From positions 2,143 to 66,142 of the forward strand of contig QLIY01000214.1 of the NCBI GenBank assembly GCA_003260075.1: a stretch of 64,000 nt of DNA. Direction: 5' to 3'. Positions within the stretch are counted from its first letter, which is position 1, and every line of letters begins with the position of its first letter. The notes below the pieces were generated by a model. The model did not search any database. It had not been told where the DNA came from and was given only the letters and a program-made list of their open reading frames with translations. Source of the DNA: Phallusia mammillata. Its lineage: Eukaryota > Chordata > Ascidiacea > Phlebobranchia > Ascidiidae. A program made the translations under genes and the position numbers. Shown here in pieces: positions 23,519-36,444 of this stretch.

Positions 23519-24195
23519 CTGTTAATAGAAAGGTGTGTTGTGAGGTAGGGTTGACAAACTGAAAAGTAAAAGACAGTGATCTTAAACCAGGTATACTGTA
23601 TGTCCAAGTGATACCACATCAAAACTAGGGTATACAACTGAATCATAGTATATGAAGGGAATGCAGCCTAGGTATACTAAAGGTCACAATTTTGTTTTTC
23701 GAAAAAGTAACCACATTAGGATTAACCTGCTTGGTTTGAATATTATTGGATCAGGGGATTCTTGCGTCAGTAATGCAAATTATTGCTGGAAAATTATAAA
23801 AAGTGTACAACGGAAAAAGTTTAAACAGTACTGGTGCATAAAATTTGCAAAGTCTATTGTGCTGGATATTATATCAACACAAACAAGCCCACCGGGACAA
23901 AATAAGAAGTTAATACATAAAATTGAAAAATATTAGAAACATTTTAAAGAGAGAAAAAGATAGTTCTTTAGAAGCTATATGTCTCTAATACATAACACTT
24001 GTACCATAAGTACCTAATGAGTTTGAAAATGTAAAAGACACCTAAAAACTACAATTCTATGACATAATCTATTAAGACAAAAAACAAACACTTTCTGCAA
24101 GAGCCAAAACACAATTTAGTCTGTTGAAAGTTTATGGCTGTTATGGGCGCTGTAGTGAACTTAAACAAACACAATAATAAACTAATTGTTTTCAC

Positions 24196-24399
24196 CTTCA
24201 CACACAAAGCTACGAGGGTCAGGATTCCAAACTCCACTCATCCGACATTGTGTGTTGAAACCAAACTGGACATCTCCTTCGGCTGTTGTGATGGAAAATC
24301 GGTCGTCGCATGTGTAACTTGCATTGGAATTCACCAGGAGATTGGTGGGAATGTGAAATGATGCATGAAGAATAGAAGGTGGAATACCACAACTGATAT
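24196..24399 (-). CDS. Sushi/CCP module 24
   Basis: Phase 1-1. ISCGIPPSILHASF, YTCDDRFSITTA, TQCRMSGVWNPDP and FVCEG: complete CCP. Confidence 0.87.
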
Positions 24400-25273
24400 C
24401 TGTCATAGAGAATTAAAATTGTTAGATATTTGCTATCATGAGCTTGTGAGGATGTGGGTTCTAATTCTGCCTCCAACATTTGTTCAGTTACAACATTAAA
24501 GTGTTAAATTAATTTTCTTTTATGGGGTTAAAGTTTTCGCAACTAAGAATGTTACAATACTTTGAAAAATTGGCAGCTGCCTTATGTTTACTAGGTTTGG
24601 GTTTTGAACCCGATTGGTCTTTTTTAAATTGAGCTGCAACACAATGAGTTTTCCACTTGGGAGTCGATTGATTAACAAACCCCCCCCCCCCTTTAAATAG
24701 AATCACCCAGCTCGTTGCCTGGTGGATGAAAACAAACATCTGTTGTACAATAAATATCACCCCCCCCCCTAAAGTTTTCGCAACTAAGAATGTTACAATA
24801 CTTTGAAAAATTGGCAGACGCCTTATGTTTACTAGGTTTGGGTTTTTAACCCGATTGGTCTTTTTTAAATTGAGCTGCAACATAATGAGTTTTCCACTTG
24901 GGAGTCGATTGATTAACAAACATTTTGCATGCTGCAAAAGCCTAGTGCTAACAAAGTTATAGGTTACCTTAAATATTTGTACAATATTTTACTTTAACTG
25001 TTCCACATTTGTACTTTAAACCTTTAAATAGAATCACCCAGCTCGTTGCCTGGTGGATGAAAACAAACGTCATTCCTTAAGATGTTTAAATACTGTTGTT
25101 TACTACTCTGTTGTACAATAAATATCCCACATTTGAAAGTCTAGTTGCAAAGAGGACTTTTTGCATGTTAAAAACATAGAGGCTGAGCAACTGCCTTGCA
25201 TTTGAAAGCTTGTGAGTTTAAATCCTTTTTGTTTTAGGAACTCACACAAAGTCATTTAAGCAAAACTACTCAC

Positions 25274-25486
25274 ATTCACACTTGAGATTTTGTGGTAGCT
25301 CGGTCCATGTCCCATCTTTAACACAATCCACAGTATAATATATCCCAGTATTTGGCTCAGTACTGAACCTTCTACCTTCTTGACATTGGTAAACAACAGA
25401 TTCACCAACTCTGTATGTTGTCTTTGAATGCCAGTCAGTTGGCTTGATTGAGTAAGGAACATGAGGTGGAAACCAACATGTTATAT
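25274..25486 (-). CDS. Sushi/CCP module 23
   Basis: Phase 1-1. ITCWFPPHVPYSIK, YQCQEGRRFSTE, VDCVKDGTWTEL and LKCE: complete CCP. Confidence 0.86.
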
Positions 25487-25574
25487 CTGAAATAGTTTAA
25501 AATTCACAGTGTATGGAGATACCAGAAGGAAGAAATCATTTAAGTTTTTATGTACCTGAACATAAGCACAAGTC

Positions 25575-25850
25575 TATGGCATTAAATGTGCATGCTGTGG
25601 GAATAAAATCAGTTTATTGGCAGCATAGATTTTGCATATGTCCGGGCATACACACAAGCTTCTAGACTACACAGAGAGCAACATTACATGTGCACACTGT
25701 GTCAACACATCAGTTTTTATGCGGCATAGATTTTATTGTGACTGGGAATACACTGACGACCATTCTAAACAGCATTAGATGTGCATGCTGTGGCCACACT
25801 GCAGTTTATGTCCGGCATATATTTTGATGTGTCTTGGAATGCACATATGC
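25575..25850. repeat. Degenerate tandem repeat, about 95-100 bp unit
   Basis: Three units beginning near ATTAAATGTGCATGCTGTGG (25579), CATTACATGTGCACACTGTG (25682) and CATTAGATGTGCATGCTGTG (25774), each continuing to a CAGTTT...GGCATA block. Intronic. Confidence 0.7.
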
Positions 25851-26609
25851 TCCCTGAGTTTGTTGCGCACTAAAAATGTGCAAGGAACTACTAAAACATG
25901 GATTAGTTGTTGGTATGTTAAATGCAATGAAAAGAAATTGCCCCGATATTAGGCACTGGTGTAGCTCCACCAGAAACACCCACTAAAAGTCAGTGAATAA
26001 TTTTGTTTTATAATATGCAGAATAAAGTGTGTGCTGCAAATATCTTTAATTGCAAACATTCTTTATGGATATTGAGGTTTGTCAGCATTACAGTTTGTTG
26101 TTTACTCTATTCCCCCCCCCCCGAAACACCCACTAAAAGTCAGTGAATAATTTTGTTTTATAATATGCAGTATAAAGTGTGTGCTGCAAATATCTTTATT
26201 TGCAAACATTCTTTATGGATATTGAGGTTTGTCGGCATTACAGTTTGTTGTTTACTCTATTCGACTCTTTTAAACCCAAAATTAAAACTTAAGTTTAACA
26301 CAAGTTTGCCATTTACATTTTTTTGCAGGGGGGGCACAGATCTTACATTGTTATTTAAAGGGGAGCATGAGGCCCAATATATACTTTTAGGGGCCACAGC
26401 CACATGAAAGGTTGGAAACCACTGGGTTTGGGTATTGCTAGATAATCAATTGATCAACTAAGATAAACAAACATTCATTACTAGGCATGGCGTACTATAA
26501 TATAAAACGGAAGGCACCTGACTGCATGAACACATCATGGCCATCTTAGTAAAAAATGCATGTTTATCTTAGTTCAAACCAAATATGTTACAGTTTTCAA
26601 GCATTTCAC

Positions 26610-26708
26610 CTTTACAAGGAACAAGTTCTGCTGCTTGACCTGGTGTCCACTTTCCCTCTGTATTACATTCAATTATCTTGCTCCTTTGTGCTTTGCTAAA
26701 CCATGATC
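26610..26708 (-). CDS. Sushi/CCP module 22, second half
   Basis: Phase 1-1. SWFSKAQRSKIIECNTEGKW then VPCKG: Cys3, W and Cys4. The acceptor is AAG rather than the usual CAG. Confidence 0.8.
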
Positions 26709-26923
26709 CTTGATGAAAACATTAGTAAGGGAGATGAAAATGACCAGCACAGCACAATGTAATAGTTGACGTAAAAAAAGTAATTGCAAACATGTGGTCA
26801 TAAAAGACCTAATAACAAAAAGATTAATAACCATTGTCAAATTTCCCTTATTAAAACTATTGTGACTATGGCACAGAACTCAAGTGCTTGGGCAACTCTG
26901 TTTCCTAGTGTCACTTAAGTTAC

Positions 26924-27031
26924 CTTCTCTGCAGGTATAGGTCACTTTCGAACCGATTGCAAACAAATTTGAAAACATTTCTGGCTCACGACGAGACTGT
27001 ATAATGTTTCCAGGGTCGCTGCACACAATTC
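26924..27031 (-). CDS. Sushi/CCP module 22, first half
   Basis: Phase 1-1. IVCSDPGNIIQSRRE and VTYTCREG, with Cys1 and Cys2. Continues at 26610-26708. Confidence 0.82.
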
Positions 27032-27637
27032 CTGAAATTAAAATTATTCACAGTTTTATTTTAGTTTATGAGACTAGTTTACTTGTAGCATGAAATATGT
27101 TTGTTGATGTCATTACATCATTCACAACCACTGCATTGTTTTCGTCAACAAAACAAACATATAAGGTATGCTCATGTGTGCGAGTATGTAAGTCATCCGG
27201 TTGTGCAGGGTACAGAGAAAAACGATTGTGGGACAATACTTTGTCCCCCCCCCCTCGTCAACAAAACAAACATATAAGGTATGCTCATGTGTGCGAGTAT
27301 GTGGGATTGTGGGACAATACTTTGTTAAAAACTATCAGGAGATTCTTGAAACAATAATAAAAATAACAAAAAGGTTTAGGACAATTGGTTTATACCATAG
27401 CAGTCACCAAACTATGGTATTCATTCAACCAGCCCAATGAAATAATTCCAGCTTGTTTAAGTGCTATGATAAATGTACTACAAACCATCAATTTTAAATT
27501 ACAACATCCATTAGTTTTCTGTTGTGAGAGATTTTATTTGGATTTTAACCCACACATTAAGTTATCTGCATCGCTTTTTTAAAAAATGGTTGGATCTATT
27601 GGTTTACATCAACAACAAACTAAATGTACATCTAAAC

Positions 27638-28262
27638 CAGTGGTTCTTAACCTGGGTACGATCGAACCCCAGGGGTTTGGCAACGCTGAATCAGGGGTTT
27701 GACGAAGGTCTTTTTGAAGTACAATACAAAGTTTTCGTTAAATTTTAGGGTTCCATAGTCGATAAAAAATGGCAACTTTTATTTGCTAAATATCAAAATA
27801 CTGGAAGGTTAGACCAAGGTTTTGTTTTCTTTTTGTATGTAACAAAGAGAATTGTGCACATTGATCGTAAGCAGCAAAAACTCATTACTTCATCTTTAAC
27901 ATGTTTGCGCATATTTGCTAAAAATACAATTCTTTATTTTGATACAAACTAAAAATGCCTGAATTAAAGCAATCCTGATACAAGTTGCTTGTATTATTAT
28001 TCATAATTTAACAAAATGACAAACAGTAACTGTTGCCTTATGTTTGGTTCAAAGCTAGTTATGACCCACAAAACCCCCCCCCCCCATAATTTAACAAAAT
28101 GACAAACAGTAACTGTTGCCTTATGTTTGGTTAAAAGCTAATTATGACCCACAAAAAAATGTGTTAGAAAGTAGAAACCTAGGATGTAACTTGTTGGGGT
28201 TCGACTAAAGGCTGAAGAATATCGTAGGGGTTCGGCTGTGATAAAAAGGTCAAGAGCCACTA
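27638..28262. mobile_element. Non-autonomous hAT-type element with 8-bp target duplication
   Basis: Starts CAGTGGTTCTTAACCTGGG and ends with the near-inverse ...AAGAGCCACTA. Flanked by ATCTAAAC on both sides (27630-27637 and 28263-28270). Eight-bp duplications and CAGTGGTT ends are typical of hAT elements. Contains an internal C-run duplication, so its true length is shorter. Confidence 0.75.
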
Positions 28263-28304
28263 ATCTAAACAAACTTTGATCAACAGCTCAACTTGCAGAC
28301 ACAC

Positions 28305-28502
28305 TTTGACAATCTGACAGCAGGTCAATCGAGTCCCAGGATCCCAGTTTGTTACATTGAAGTTCCACCTCAGTAATAAATTTGTCACTGATAGTCATTC
28401 GATGACCTTCAATACATCGGAAGACAACTGAACTTCCATAAATAAGATCAGATCCTATTAAAGTTCCATGGGCAGGAAGACTGGGAAATCCACATGTTAT
28501 AT
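28305..28502 (-). CDS. Sushi/CCP module 21
   Basis: Phase 1-1. ITCGFPSLPAHGTL, FRCIEGHRMTIS, LQCNKLGSWDS and DCQ: complete CCP with GH instead of GY. Confidence 0.86.
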
Positions 28503-28943
28503 CTGCAAAATACAAGAACAAGATTATAGCAGTGATTGTGCAACAAAATATATCGTACACATGTGCATTATCAATAAACTTCTGGGCCACGTTGTGGCTG
28601 TTTTGCCCGTAAGACCATCTTGCCCCCAGCTATGCTGATGTATCTTGTAGTAAAATCATCGTGCACTGTGGGTATTATTAATCTCCATAAATGCAATTAA
28701 ACAAATCAAAGGGAAAAGTAAAACAAAAAATTTCTTCAACTTGACAAACCATATCTACAAAGGAGAAAATATATTCATAAATAAAAAGTAAAACAAATAC
28801 CTTCATTGAACAGGTGCTACAAAAGTAAAAACACAAAAACAACAGCAAGTTACAAAACAAAACTTTTATCGAGCCATTAGGTTATAAATCCCAAATCTTA
28901 CAATCAATAGCTCCAAAAAGTATTAGCTAAACAGGCAACTTAC

Positions 28944-29138
28944 TATTACAGTGCAAGGAATTGACATCTGGTGTCCACAAGCCAGAATCTGTACAATATA
29001 CACTGGCTTGTATAACTCCATAAGCAATGTGTTTTCCATCCAGACATTGAAAGGTTACTTCAGAACCAAACCCAATGTTTTGGAGTGAACTTGTATTGGT
29101 CATAGTTGCAGGAGTTTCAAGCGAGCCACATTCACCAA
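28944..29138 (-). CDS. Sushi/CCP module 20
   Basis: Phase 1-1. GECGSLETPATMTN, FQCLDGKHIAYG, VYCTDSGLWTPD and LHCN. The GY after Cys2 is altered to GK. Confidence 0.86.
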
Positions 29139-29385
29139 CTGAAATAATATTGTTGTACAAAAGTTGTAAACAAGTCTTTTCAAATTAGTCAAATGGGTAA
29201 AGTAAAAAGTTTCTTGGGACAGAAGTCTTTCGGTAAACCATTTTTTATTATAGAACCCATTTGTTAAAGTGTTTAAATTTAGTTGACTTACTTTAAGATT
29301 TTAAAAGGACTTAAAACAGAGGATTTTATTATTTCAAGTCAAGCAAATTTTTTTAAAAGAACACAAGCATGAGTTTATTACAAAG

Positions 29386-29905
29386 AGCAAAGACATTTTT
29401 TACAGGACTTAAGTAAAGTGAATGATCTTAATGTCAAATTGATAGGGATTATAAAGATTAACAGTTGAGTTATATGTTTTAGGGACTTGGGCCCAGTAAG
29501 GAGCTACAAGCCATATATTTTCGATAAGTTAGAGAACAACTATGGATGTAATGTGACATAAGGAGAAATCACACATTTGAAAAGCATAAAATTAAGAAAT
29601 TATTATTAGCAATAAAAGACCACAACTGTATCTACTGTGTGCAAAAAATATTTTTGCAGGACTTAAGCAAAGTAAATCATCTTATGACAAATTGAAAGGA
29701 ATTTTAAGATTATCAGTTGAAGTATCCATTTTGGGGACTTGGCCAAGTAAAGCTTTATAAAAGGCATTGCAAGTCATATATGTTTGGCAAGTTAGAGGAC
29801 AAGTACAGATACAGTGTGTGACATGGAGGATGTATTGCACTCTTGAAGAAGCATAATATTAAGAAATGATTACTAGCAATAAATTACCACAACTCCATCT
29901 ACTAT
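29386..29905. repeat. Tandem duplication, about 255 bp unit
   Basis: Two diverged units: ACAGGACTTAAGTAAAGTGAATGATCTT and onward (29400-29640) recurs from about 29655 (GCAGGACTTAAGCAAAGTAA). No C-run lies between them, so this one looks like a genuine old duplication. Confidence 0.7.
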
Positions 29906-29924
29906 AAGATAATGAGTTTTATAC

Positions 29925-30015
29925 CAATGCACTGAAGTTCACTGGGGCTTGGTTTCCACTTTCTGTCTGCATCACATTTTATTGTTGTACTTCTGTGATG
30001 GGTTTTGTGTAATTC
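29925..30015 (-). CDS. Sushi/CCP module 19, second half
   Basis: Phase 0 to phase 1. THHRSTTIKCDADRKWKPSP and LQCIG give Cys3, W and Cys4. Confidence 0.8.
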
Positions 30016-30257
30016 CTGCAGCATAAAATCCGCAAAACACATAAACACATCATTGACCATACAACACTTTATTACATGTATATGTCTTTAAATGAGCTTT
30101 TCTCAGTCATGGTTACCCTGAACATTAAGGACCACAAAAGATCCCCAACAGTTCCGCAAAAGCAGCAATGCAGCCTGCTTTTTTTTGGTCTCTTGCTCAA
30201 GGAGAAGCAAGTGGTTGAGTCTAGGTTGTAACTTGTCAGTTTAAGTAACCTGCTTAT

Positions 30258-30522
30258 TAGGGATTGGCCGAACCAAGCCAGAACCAGAGTACTCGACATC
30301 AATCATTGTTGTTTTTGATACTTGGTGCGCAGCCAAGCAGTTGTACAAACTGACCCGAGCATTAAATTTGCACATTCATGCATTGTGTAACATAGGAAAC
30401 TTGTGTTTTTGATAGAAAATGCAACACAAAAAAGACTGCTTTCAAGTGTGTTAGATAGTGAAAAAACATGAACTCCTAGGGCCTGTACACACCAGAACAT
30501 TTGCAGTTTTGGCCCATCCCTA
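30258..30522. mobile_element. MITE with TAGGGATTGG ends and 8-bp target duplication
   Basis: Left end TAGGGATTGGCCGAA and right end TTGGCCCATCCCTA are inverted repeats. Flanks CTGCTTAT (30250-30257 and 30523-30530) are identical. Relatives without clear ends: 20274-20360, 31745-31855, 60981-61035 and 62677-62745. Confidence 0.75.
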
Positions 30523-30698
30523 CTGCTTATCACATATATCAGTGGTTCCAAAATGTTATTGGGTAATTGCCCATTGCATAAATTCATAACCACACATTGA
30601 ACAGTATGGAGGCCCCCCCCCCGGTAATTGCCCATTGCATAAATTCATAACCACACATTGAACAGTATGGGGTATGCAACGAACAGGTCTATACTTAC

Positions 30699-30823
30699 AC
30701 CATTGTTATCAATAAAAATTCGGTGAGGTTCATCACAGTTCACTTGAATAACTGAATTGTAAGCATAATCTGAACCCACATAACTTGAGTGTAAAATCGT
30801 TGCTGGCCCCGCACATTCAAGAG
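30699..30823 (-). CDS. Sushi/CCP module 19, first half
   Basis: Phase 1 to phase 0. LECAGPATILHSSYVG and VNCDEPHRIFIDNNG. The donor is GGT|GTAAGT. Joins 29925-30015 to make 72 codons; the phase-0 break is unique among the CCPs here. Confidence 0.82.
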
Positions 30824-31422
30824 CTGAAAAAAAAGTAATAAACTTAATTAATGCCAAAAGAAATAAACTTTCAATCAAAAGGTTGGTGGTCCATGACTCA
30901 AACAAAGCACAGAACCTTGGTTACTCCAGATACCTAATTCAGATAAAGTTTGCTGTATAAATAATTTGTATTTTTTTAACTGTGAAAAATCTGGATTATT
31001 TACTAAGGGCATTCACTTAACAAGGAGAAAAGCACTATTTTTCCTTCTTATTACAATGCCAAATCCATACAACAAATCATGTAGCAGCTATGCAGTGGTT
31101 TATAACAACTGCTTACTGTTAGTTACTTATTTCGCTGCATTGTGGTTAGTTGTTTACAACATTAAAGCATAGCAACTCAATTAACTAACCACCAATATTA
31201 CAGTTGGTGTAATTTGACATATTTTGTCATGTTTACCACCTAACTCTTATGGTTGTGCAGCACCTACAAAGCATTAAAATGTATCAATAAATTCGTTTTC
31301 TTTGTGCCAAACCATTTAATGACTATCTAGTCAGGCTCGAAACAAATGACTAAACACTTAAATCCAGAAAAATCTGCTAGCCTCATCTAGCCTGATGTTT
31401 TTGCCTCTTATTTTGTATTTAC

Positions 31423-31620
31423 CTTTGCATTCAAATGTTGATAAATCTGGTACCCATGAACCATTGAGTGCACAGTGAGCAAATAGTATGTCAGCTTCTA
31501 CATTGAACTCAAATCCATTTGAACATGTGATATTAAGCATTGAGTTATAGCTATAGCTCTCTACATAAAATTGTGCATCTTTGATAAGATGTGGAGGGTC
31601 ACAATCGAAAGAAGTTTTGT
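31423..31620 (-). CDS. Sushi/CCP module 18
   Basis: Phase 1-1. FDCDPPHLIKDAQF, ITCSNGFEFNVE, AHCALNGSWVPD and FECKG: complete CCP. Confidence 0.87.
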
Positions 31621-32224
31621 CTGGATATAAAAGCTGTATGGTCAATATTGGGTTAGCTTTAAGATATCATAGTATGAGAGTGTTTATCTGGTGTTAAAGC
31701 ATCCAAGCCAAAATTACATGTAATAGCATACTTTTCTGATAGGTAGTAGGGATGGGTCGAACCTAGCTAAAATCCCAAAAATTGGTACCGAGAATTGCAG
31801 TTTTTGATCAGCCAAACAGTTGCGTAAACTAAGCCGAGGATATGCAATTACCCCAAAAATCATGCTTCATTGCTAACATTTAGAAGTAGGCTTCCCCAAG
31901 AGTCAAAGTGACTGTTTTTAAAAATGTCCTAATACTGGAAACCCACGCACTTATACTGAGATGCTCAATGCTCGACCAAACATGACAATTGCAGTTTATG
32001 CTCATCCTCAATAGGTAGGGATAAAATAGTACCTGTATTTCTGAGTGCTCAAAGTTTTGTGGTGTTGCTTTTGACCAAATGACAGAGAAACTAAAGTTTA
32101 TTATCATTTGAAAAAAAATGTGTTAAACGATAAGTCAACTGGAAGCTTGGATTGGTACAGGTTTATGAAGCTTCTAACAATGTGTAGTTTACATATGTTG
32201 CCCGATTTAACATATTGTACTTAC

Positions 32225-32413
32225 GCAGACACTTGATAAACTTTGGTTGTGGATCCCATTGGCCCTTGTTGCCACAGACCACATTTATGTAGTTCCTATT
32301 CCGAGAAACAAAGTAGCCAGAGTCACAAGTATATTGGACCACTGCTCCTTGTGTGTAGTTGGTAAGATTCCTTGTTGCATGTGGAATCCAATACAACATT
32401 GGACATAAAACAG
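32225..32413 (-). CDS. Sushi/CCP module 17
   Basis: Phase 1-1. VLCPMLYWIPHATR, YTCDSGYFVSRN, VVCGNKGQWDPQP and IKCL: complete CCP. Confidence 0.87.
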
Positions 32414-32445
32414 CTGGGAAATAAATAAAGTGTTAGATTGTAGGT

Positions 32446-32960
32446 ACACTAAACCTTGGTTAATCCGAACCTGTTTGGATAAAAAAAATTCTCTGGATTG
32501 ACCAATTGTGATTATTTCAAGCCTTACCAAATTACAAATCATTTATACCTCATTTTTTGTCGAAACTAGGCAAGGAAAAATCTTATTCAATAAAGTAAAC
32601 CTCGTATAATCCAGTGATATTGCCAAAGTCTGATTTTTAGTCTTGAGGTGCAAATGATTTGTAATGTGGTAAGGCTTCAACTAGTCGACATTGTTTAACC
32701 CGGACAAATTTTTGGGTCCAAACGAGTCTTGATTAACTAAGGTTTACTTTATAATAAATATAAAAATACACACATCATACATTAAACAACTGGTTAAGAA
32801 TAGATCTGATATAACCACAAGACAATCCACCAACCAAAACTTTTACCCCCCCCCCTGTAATGTGGTAAGGCTTCAACTAGTCGACATTGTTTAACCCGGA
32901 CAATTTTTTGGGTCCAAACGAGTCTTGATTAACCAAAGTTTACTGTATAATAAATATAAA
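32446..32960. repeat. pogo/Tigger-like MITE with partial copy
   Basis: AAACCTTGGTTAATCCGAAC at about 32452, and inverse matches near 32595 and 32735 (AACTAAGGTTTACT). Part of it is repeated after the C-run 32847-32856. Confidence 0.5.
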
Positions 32961-33360
32961 AATACACACAACATACATTAAACAACTGGTTAAGAATCGC
33001 AATTGATGTAACCACAAGACAATCCACCGTCCAAATTTTTTTATAAACAAATGTTACTAAAATCCTACAATGTCAGGCTATATTTTCCATTTTAGGGTGG
33101 CAAATTAATCCCAATAAAACTGCTTCATGCCTTTTACTACTGCCTTAATATGACAACCATCAAAGCATGCAAGAGATAAAAATACAAAAAAAATAAGGAG
33201 GATTAAAATGATTTGTAATCCTCAGAAAAGGCAACAATGGTTTTGGTGTTATCATGCTTGGAGTTAATCACCTTGAAATTAAAACAAACAATATTGTAAC
33301 TGGCTGGTGAAGATTTTGGTCTATTCGTCTGCAAATAATAAATACACACAGGCTCCTGAC

Positions 33361-33552
33361 CTTTACAAGTGAAATTATCATGGGTAGAATCCCATTTTCC
33401 AGTGTGTAGACATCTGATGGTCACCTTTGTTTTTCCAGGTTTGATCCAGTAACCATCATTGCAATGCACAGTGACTAAGTCCAGATAAGAGTAACTATCA
33501 CCATTCAATGTGGCATGATCAGTCACAGTGGCTGGGTCAATGCACTTCACCC
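33361..33552 (-). CDS. Sushi/CCP module 16
   Basis: Phase 1-1. VKCIDPATVTDHATL, VHCNDGYWIKPG, IRCLHTGKWDS and FTCKG: complete CCP. Near-copy at 33835-34026; the intron flanks are duplicated as well. Confidence 0.85.
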
Positions 33553-33834
33553 CTGTAAAAGAAACATACATATCGGAGGCCTGCAACATCATAGTAGAAA
33601 ATCCCACCAGAAATGTTAAAAAATGCTGGAAAGCCAAGATTTTTGAAAAAGTTTGTGGTCAGAATTTCTGTCTTCATTTTTATTTAGTCACTTTCAAGCA
33701 CAATTTTTTACATGGAACACTATACACCAATCTATTCATAGGTTTAATGAAATATAATGGCATTTGCCTAAATGTTTGAACAAGAAAGCAAGTAACACCG
33801 TTCAACCCCCCCCCCACGCACACAGGCTCCTGAC

Positions 33835-34026
33835 CTTTACAAGTGAAATTATCATGGATAGAATCCCATTTTCCAGTGTGCAGACATCTAATGGTCACCT
33901 TTGTTCTTCCAGGGTTGATCCAGTAACCATCATTGCAATGCACGGTGACTAAGTCCAGATAAGAGTAACTGTCGCCGATCAGTGTTGCATGATCAGTCAC
34001 AGTGGCTGGGTCAATGCACTTCACCA
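33835..34026 (-). CDS. Sushi/CCP module 15 (full exon copy of module 16)
   Basis: Phase 1-1, complete with acceptor and donor. VKCIDPATVTDHATL, VHCNDGYWINPG, IRCLHTGKWDS and FTCKG. It differs from 33361-33552 by about five residues. Because a C-run (33806-33815) lies between them, this may be the second allele of one exon rather than a real extra module. Confidence 0.6.
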
Positions 34027-34517
34027 CTGAATGCAGAAACAAACATATCAGAGGCCTGCTATATACTAGTAGAAAATGCCACCAAAAATTTAATGATTTG
34101 CCCGAGAGCCTTTTTAAAATTCTGTGCTAGAACTTCTGCGGTAATTTTTTATTTAGTCATTTCTACGTACAATTTGTACATAGAACACTATACACCAATC
34201 TATTCATAAGTTTAATCAGTAAAATATAACAGCATTTATAACAGCATAAAAAAAGTTAACTTTGGAAAGTTTGCCAAGTAAAGAAGACATTCCAACTCTG
34301 AAAAGGTTAATGTCCATTAGGGATACAAATTGTCTAAGCTACACCTTACAAGCACAAAATTTTGCACACACTTTTACACAAACATGCCCCAACTCTTGCT
34401 TTTGGCACGACAACCCTTGCAGAAAGCATTAGAACAAAATTCGATTACAAGTTTACATTCATTTGAAACATTGCACATTTAAACAAAACTTTGACATTTT
34501 TTAGGGTTTAAATGTAC

Positions 34518-34700
34518 CTGTGCACTTGGGTGGGGGGTTGTCCCATGACGTGTTTGCCAGACAAGTAATATCAAAGTGAAAAACATCTCTCTCCAACCAG
34601 TAGCCCTTGAAACAATGGTAGCGAACTCTGCTACTGAAAGTAAACTTGTAACTTTCCATGTAAGCATTTTCACCCTGAGCAGGAGATCCACACTCAATTA
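34518..34700 (-). CDS. Sushi/CCP module 14
   Basis: Phase 1-1. IECGSPAQGENAYM, YHCFKGYWLERD, ITCLANTSWDNPP and KCTG: complete CCP. A 5' fragment copy follows the C-run at 34956-34996. Confidence 0.87.
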
Positions 34701-35597
34701 CTGCAATAAAATACTTGTCTGAGTGTTGCACAAATATATAAGAATGCTTTTGATCTGTATTTGTGCATTGTAAGAAATCCCTCCATATTTAGGATATTAT
34801 AGAGCAGTGGTAAAGTTTGAGGACCGGTAAACTTTCAAAACAAATTTGGCGGGCCGGTGGACTTAAACCAACCCAAAATGTAATCACGACAAAAATATGC
34901 AATTTAAAAGAAGTATGAAAACTTCAATTCAATGAGAAGTTTGCTCCCCCCCCCCGTAAGCATTTTCACCCTGAGCAGGAGATCCACACTCAATTACTGC
35001 AATGAAATACTTGACTGAGTGTTTCACAAAGATATAAGAATGCTTTTGAGCTGTATTTGTGCATTGTAAGAAATCCCTCCATATTTAGGATATTATAGAG
35101 TGTTAGAAAAAAAAATTGGAATTTTGAAGTTATTTTCTTGTTTTTATGGAAACCTTTCCAATACGGCTGCAATACAGTGAGACAGTTATTACCTTATGTA
35201 AAACAGAAAAGTATCATTTAAAAGTATCAAGCCAATAATGATGATCAGTAAGCTGCAAACAGTGCACACTGCTTTGACCTACAATATCTCATTAGTGCAG
35301 CTGGTGACAAGACATAGGCCGTATTGGCTGGTGAAGCCATCCACCACCATTTCAGTCGGTTGGGAGCCACAGGCTATAAAGCCATGTTTCATTTATTCTG
35401 TTCAAAGTCACAATTGGGCATAAACCACAGAGGAAACTGGGTGACAATTATTACCTGAGACTTTAAAAACACAATCAATATCCATTATAAAAGCAGCAAA
35501 AAACAGCACCAAAATTTTTAATATTAGGCCTAGTCATTTACTTCTGTATTAACAAGAATATGTTCCTTTATGAGTCCAAGAAAAAAACTTTACTCAC

Positions 35598-35795
35598 ATT
35601 TGCACTGCACAATATCAAAGTTTTGATCCCACTTTCCACTGGCCAGGCAGTTTATTTCCCATCTTGTAACAGGAATAGGTAAGTTTGGCGAACCAAAACC
35701 TTCCTTGCATGTGTAAGTGATAGTGGATTTGTAGACGGTGTATGGAGCATGTAAAGTAGCATGTAGTCGTGGTCGTGGGGTTGGACATTCAACAG
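35598..35795 (-). CDS. Sushi/CCP module 13
   Basis: Phase 1-1. VECPTPRPRLHATL, YTCKEGFGSPN, INCLASGKWDQNF and VQCK: complete CCP. Confidence 0.87.
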
Positions 35796-36231
35796 CTGCA
35801 GAAATTTTAACAGTTTTGTACAGTATGAGCTAAAATAGCTGTTATATTTATAGCCAGAGCCATAGACTTCGATTTAGGGTTTTCCATGTTACCCATCCCC
35901 TCCCTAAAACAGGGGTGACATGTTACCCCTTTCAAAATACAGGGGTAACAACATGGGTATTGTCAGAAAGACTATATACATGTCTATGCATTAAGTTAGT
36001 TTGTAATGTTTAAGGCCACAGTCTTGATAAACGCAAGTGCCTCAAGGTTTGTCACACAACGCAAAAAGTAAGAATTGGCATTGTTATGTCCTTAAACTAG
36101 TAAAACCAAATATGTTCAATAACTTGTAAAGGTCACCTTTAAAATTTTGCAAAAAAATGATAAATCAACCCGTATTTTTTCTATTACAGCAATTTATTGA
36201 AAATTATGTGTCAAAATCAATTAAGTTGTAC

Positions 36232-36444
36232 CTGTGCACTTGAGGTATATGGGATTAGGATGAAACAACTCATCTTCTTTGCACACAAAGTCAAACAACT
36301 TGTAACCTTTCTCCATCATCAACCAATAACCTTCATCACATGTCAAGGTCACAACATCACCAACAGCTGACATCGATTTGTTTGAAGAGCCAAATGTGAG
36401 GTTGCCATGGGAAAAATAACCACCACGGAAATTACAGTATTTCT
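36232..36444 (-). CDS. Sushi/CCP module 12
   Basis: Phase 1-1. KYCNFRGGYFSHGNL, LTCDEGYWLMM, FVCKEDELFHPNP and LKCTG. The Cys3-Cys4 tryptophan is replaced by phenylalanine. Confidence 0.85.

Noticed and set aside
29161..29924. Missing CCP exon between modules 19 and 20
   Set aside because: Searched both halves; only a tandem duplication of non-coding sequence is present, and the splice phases of the neighbours already match.
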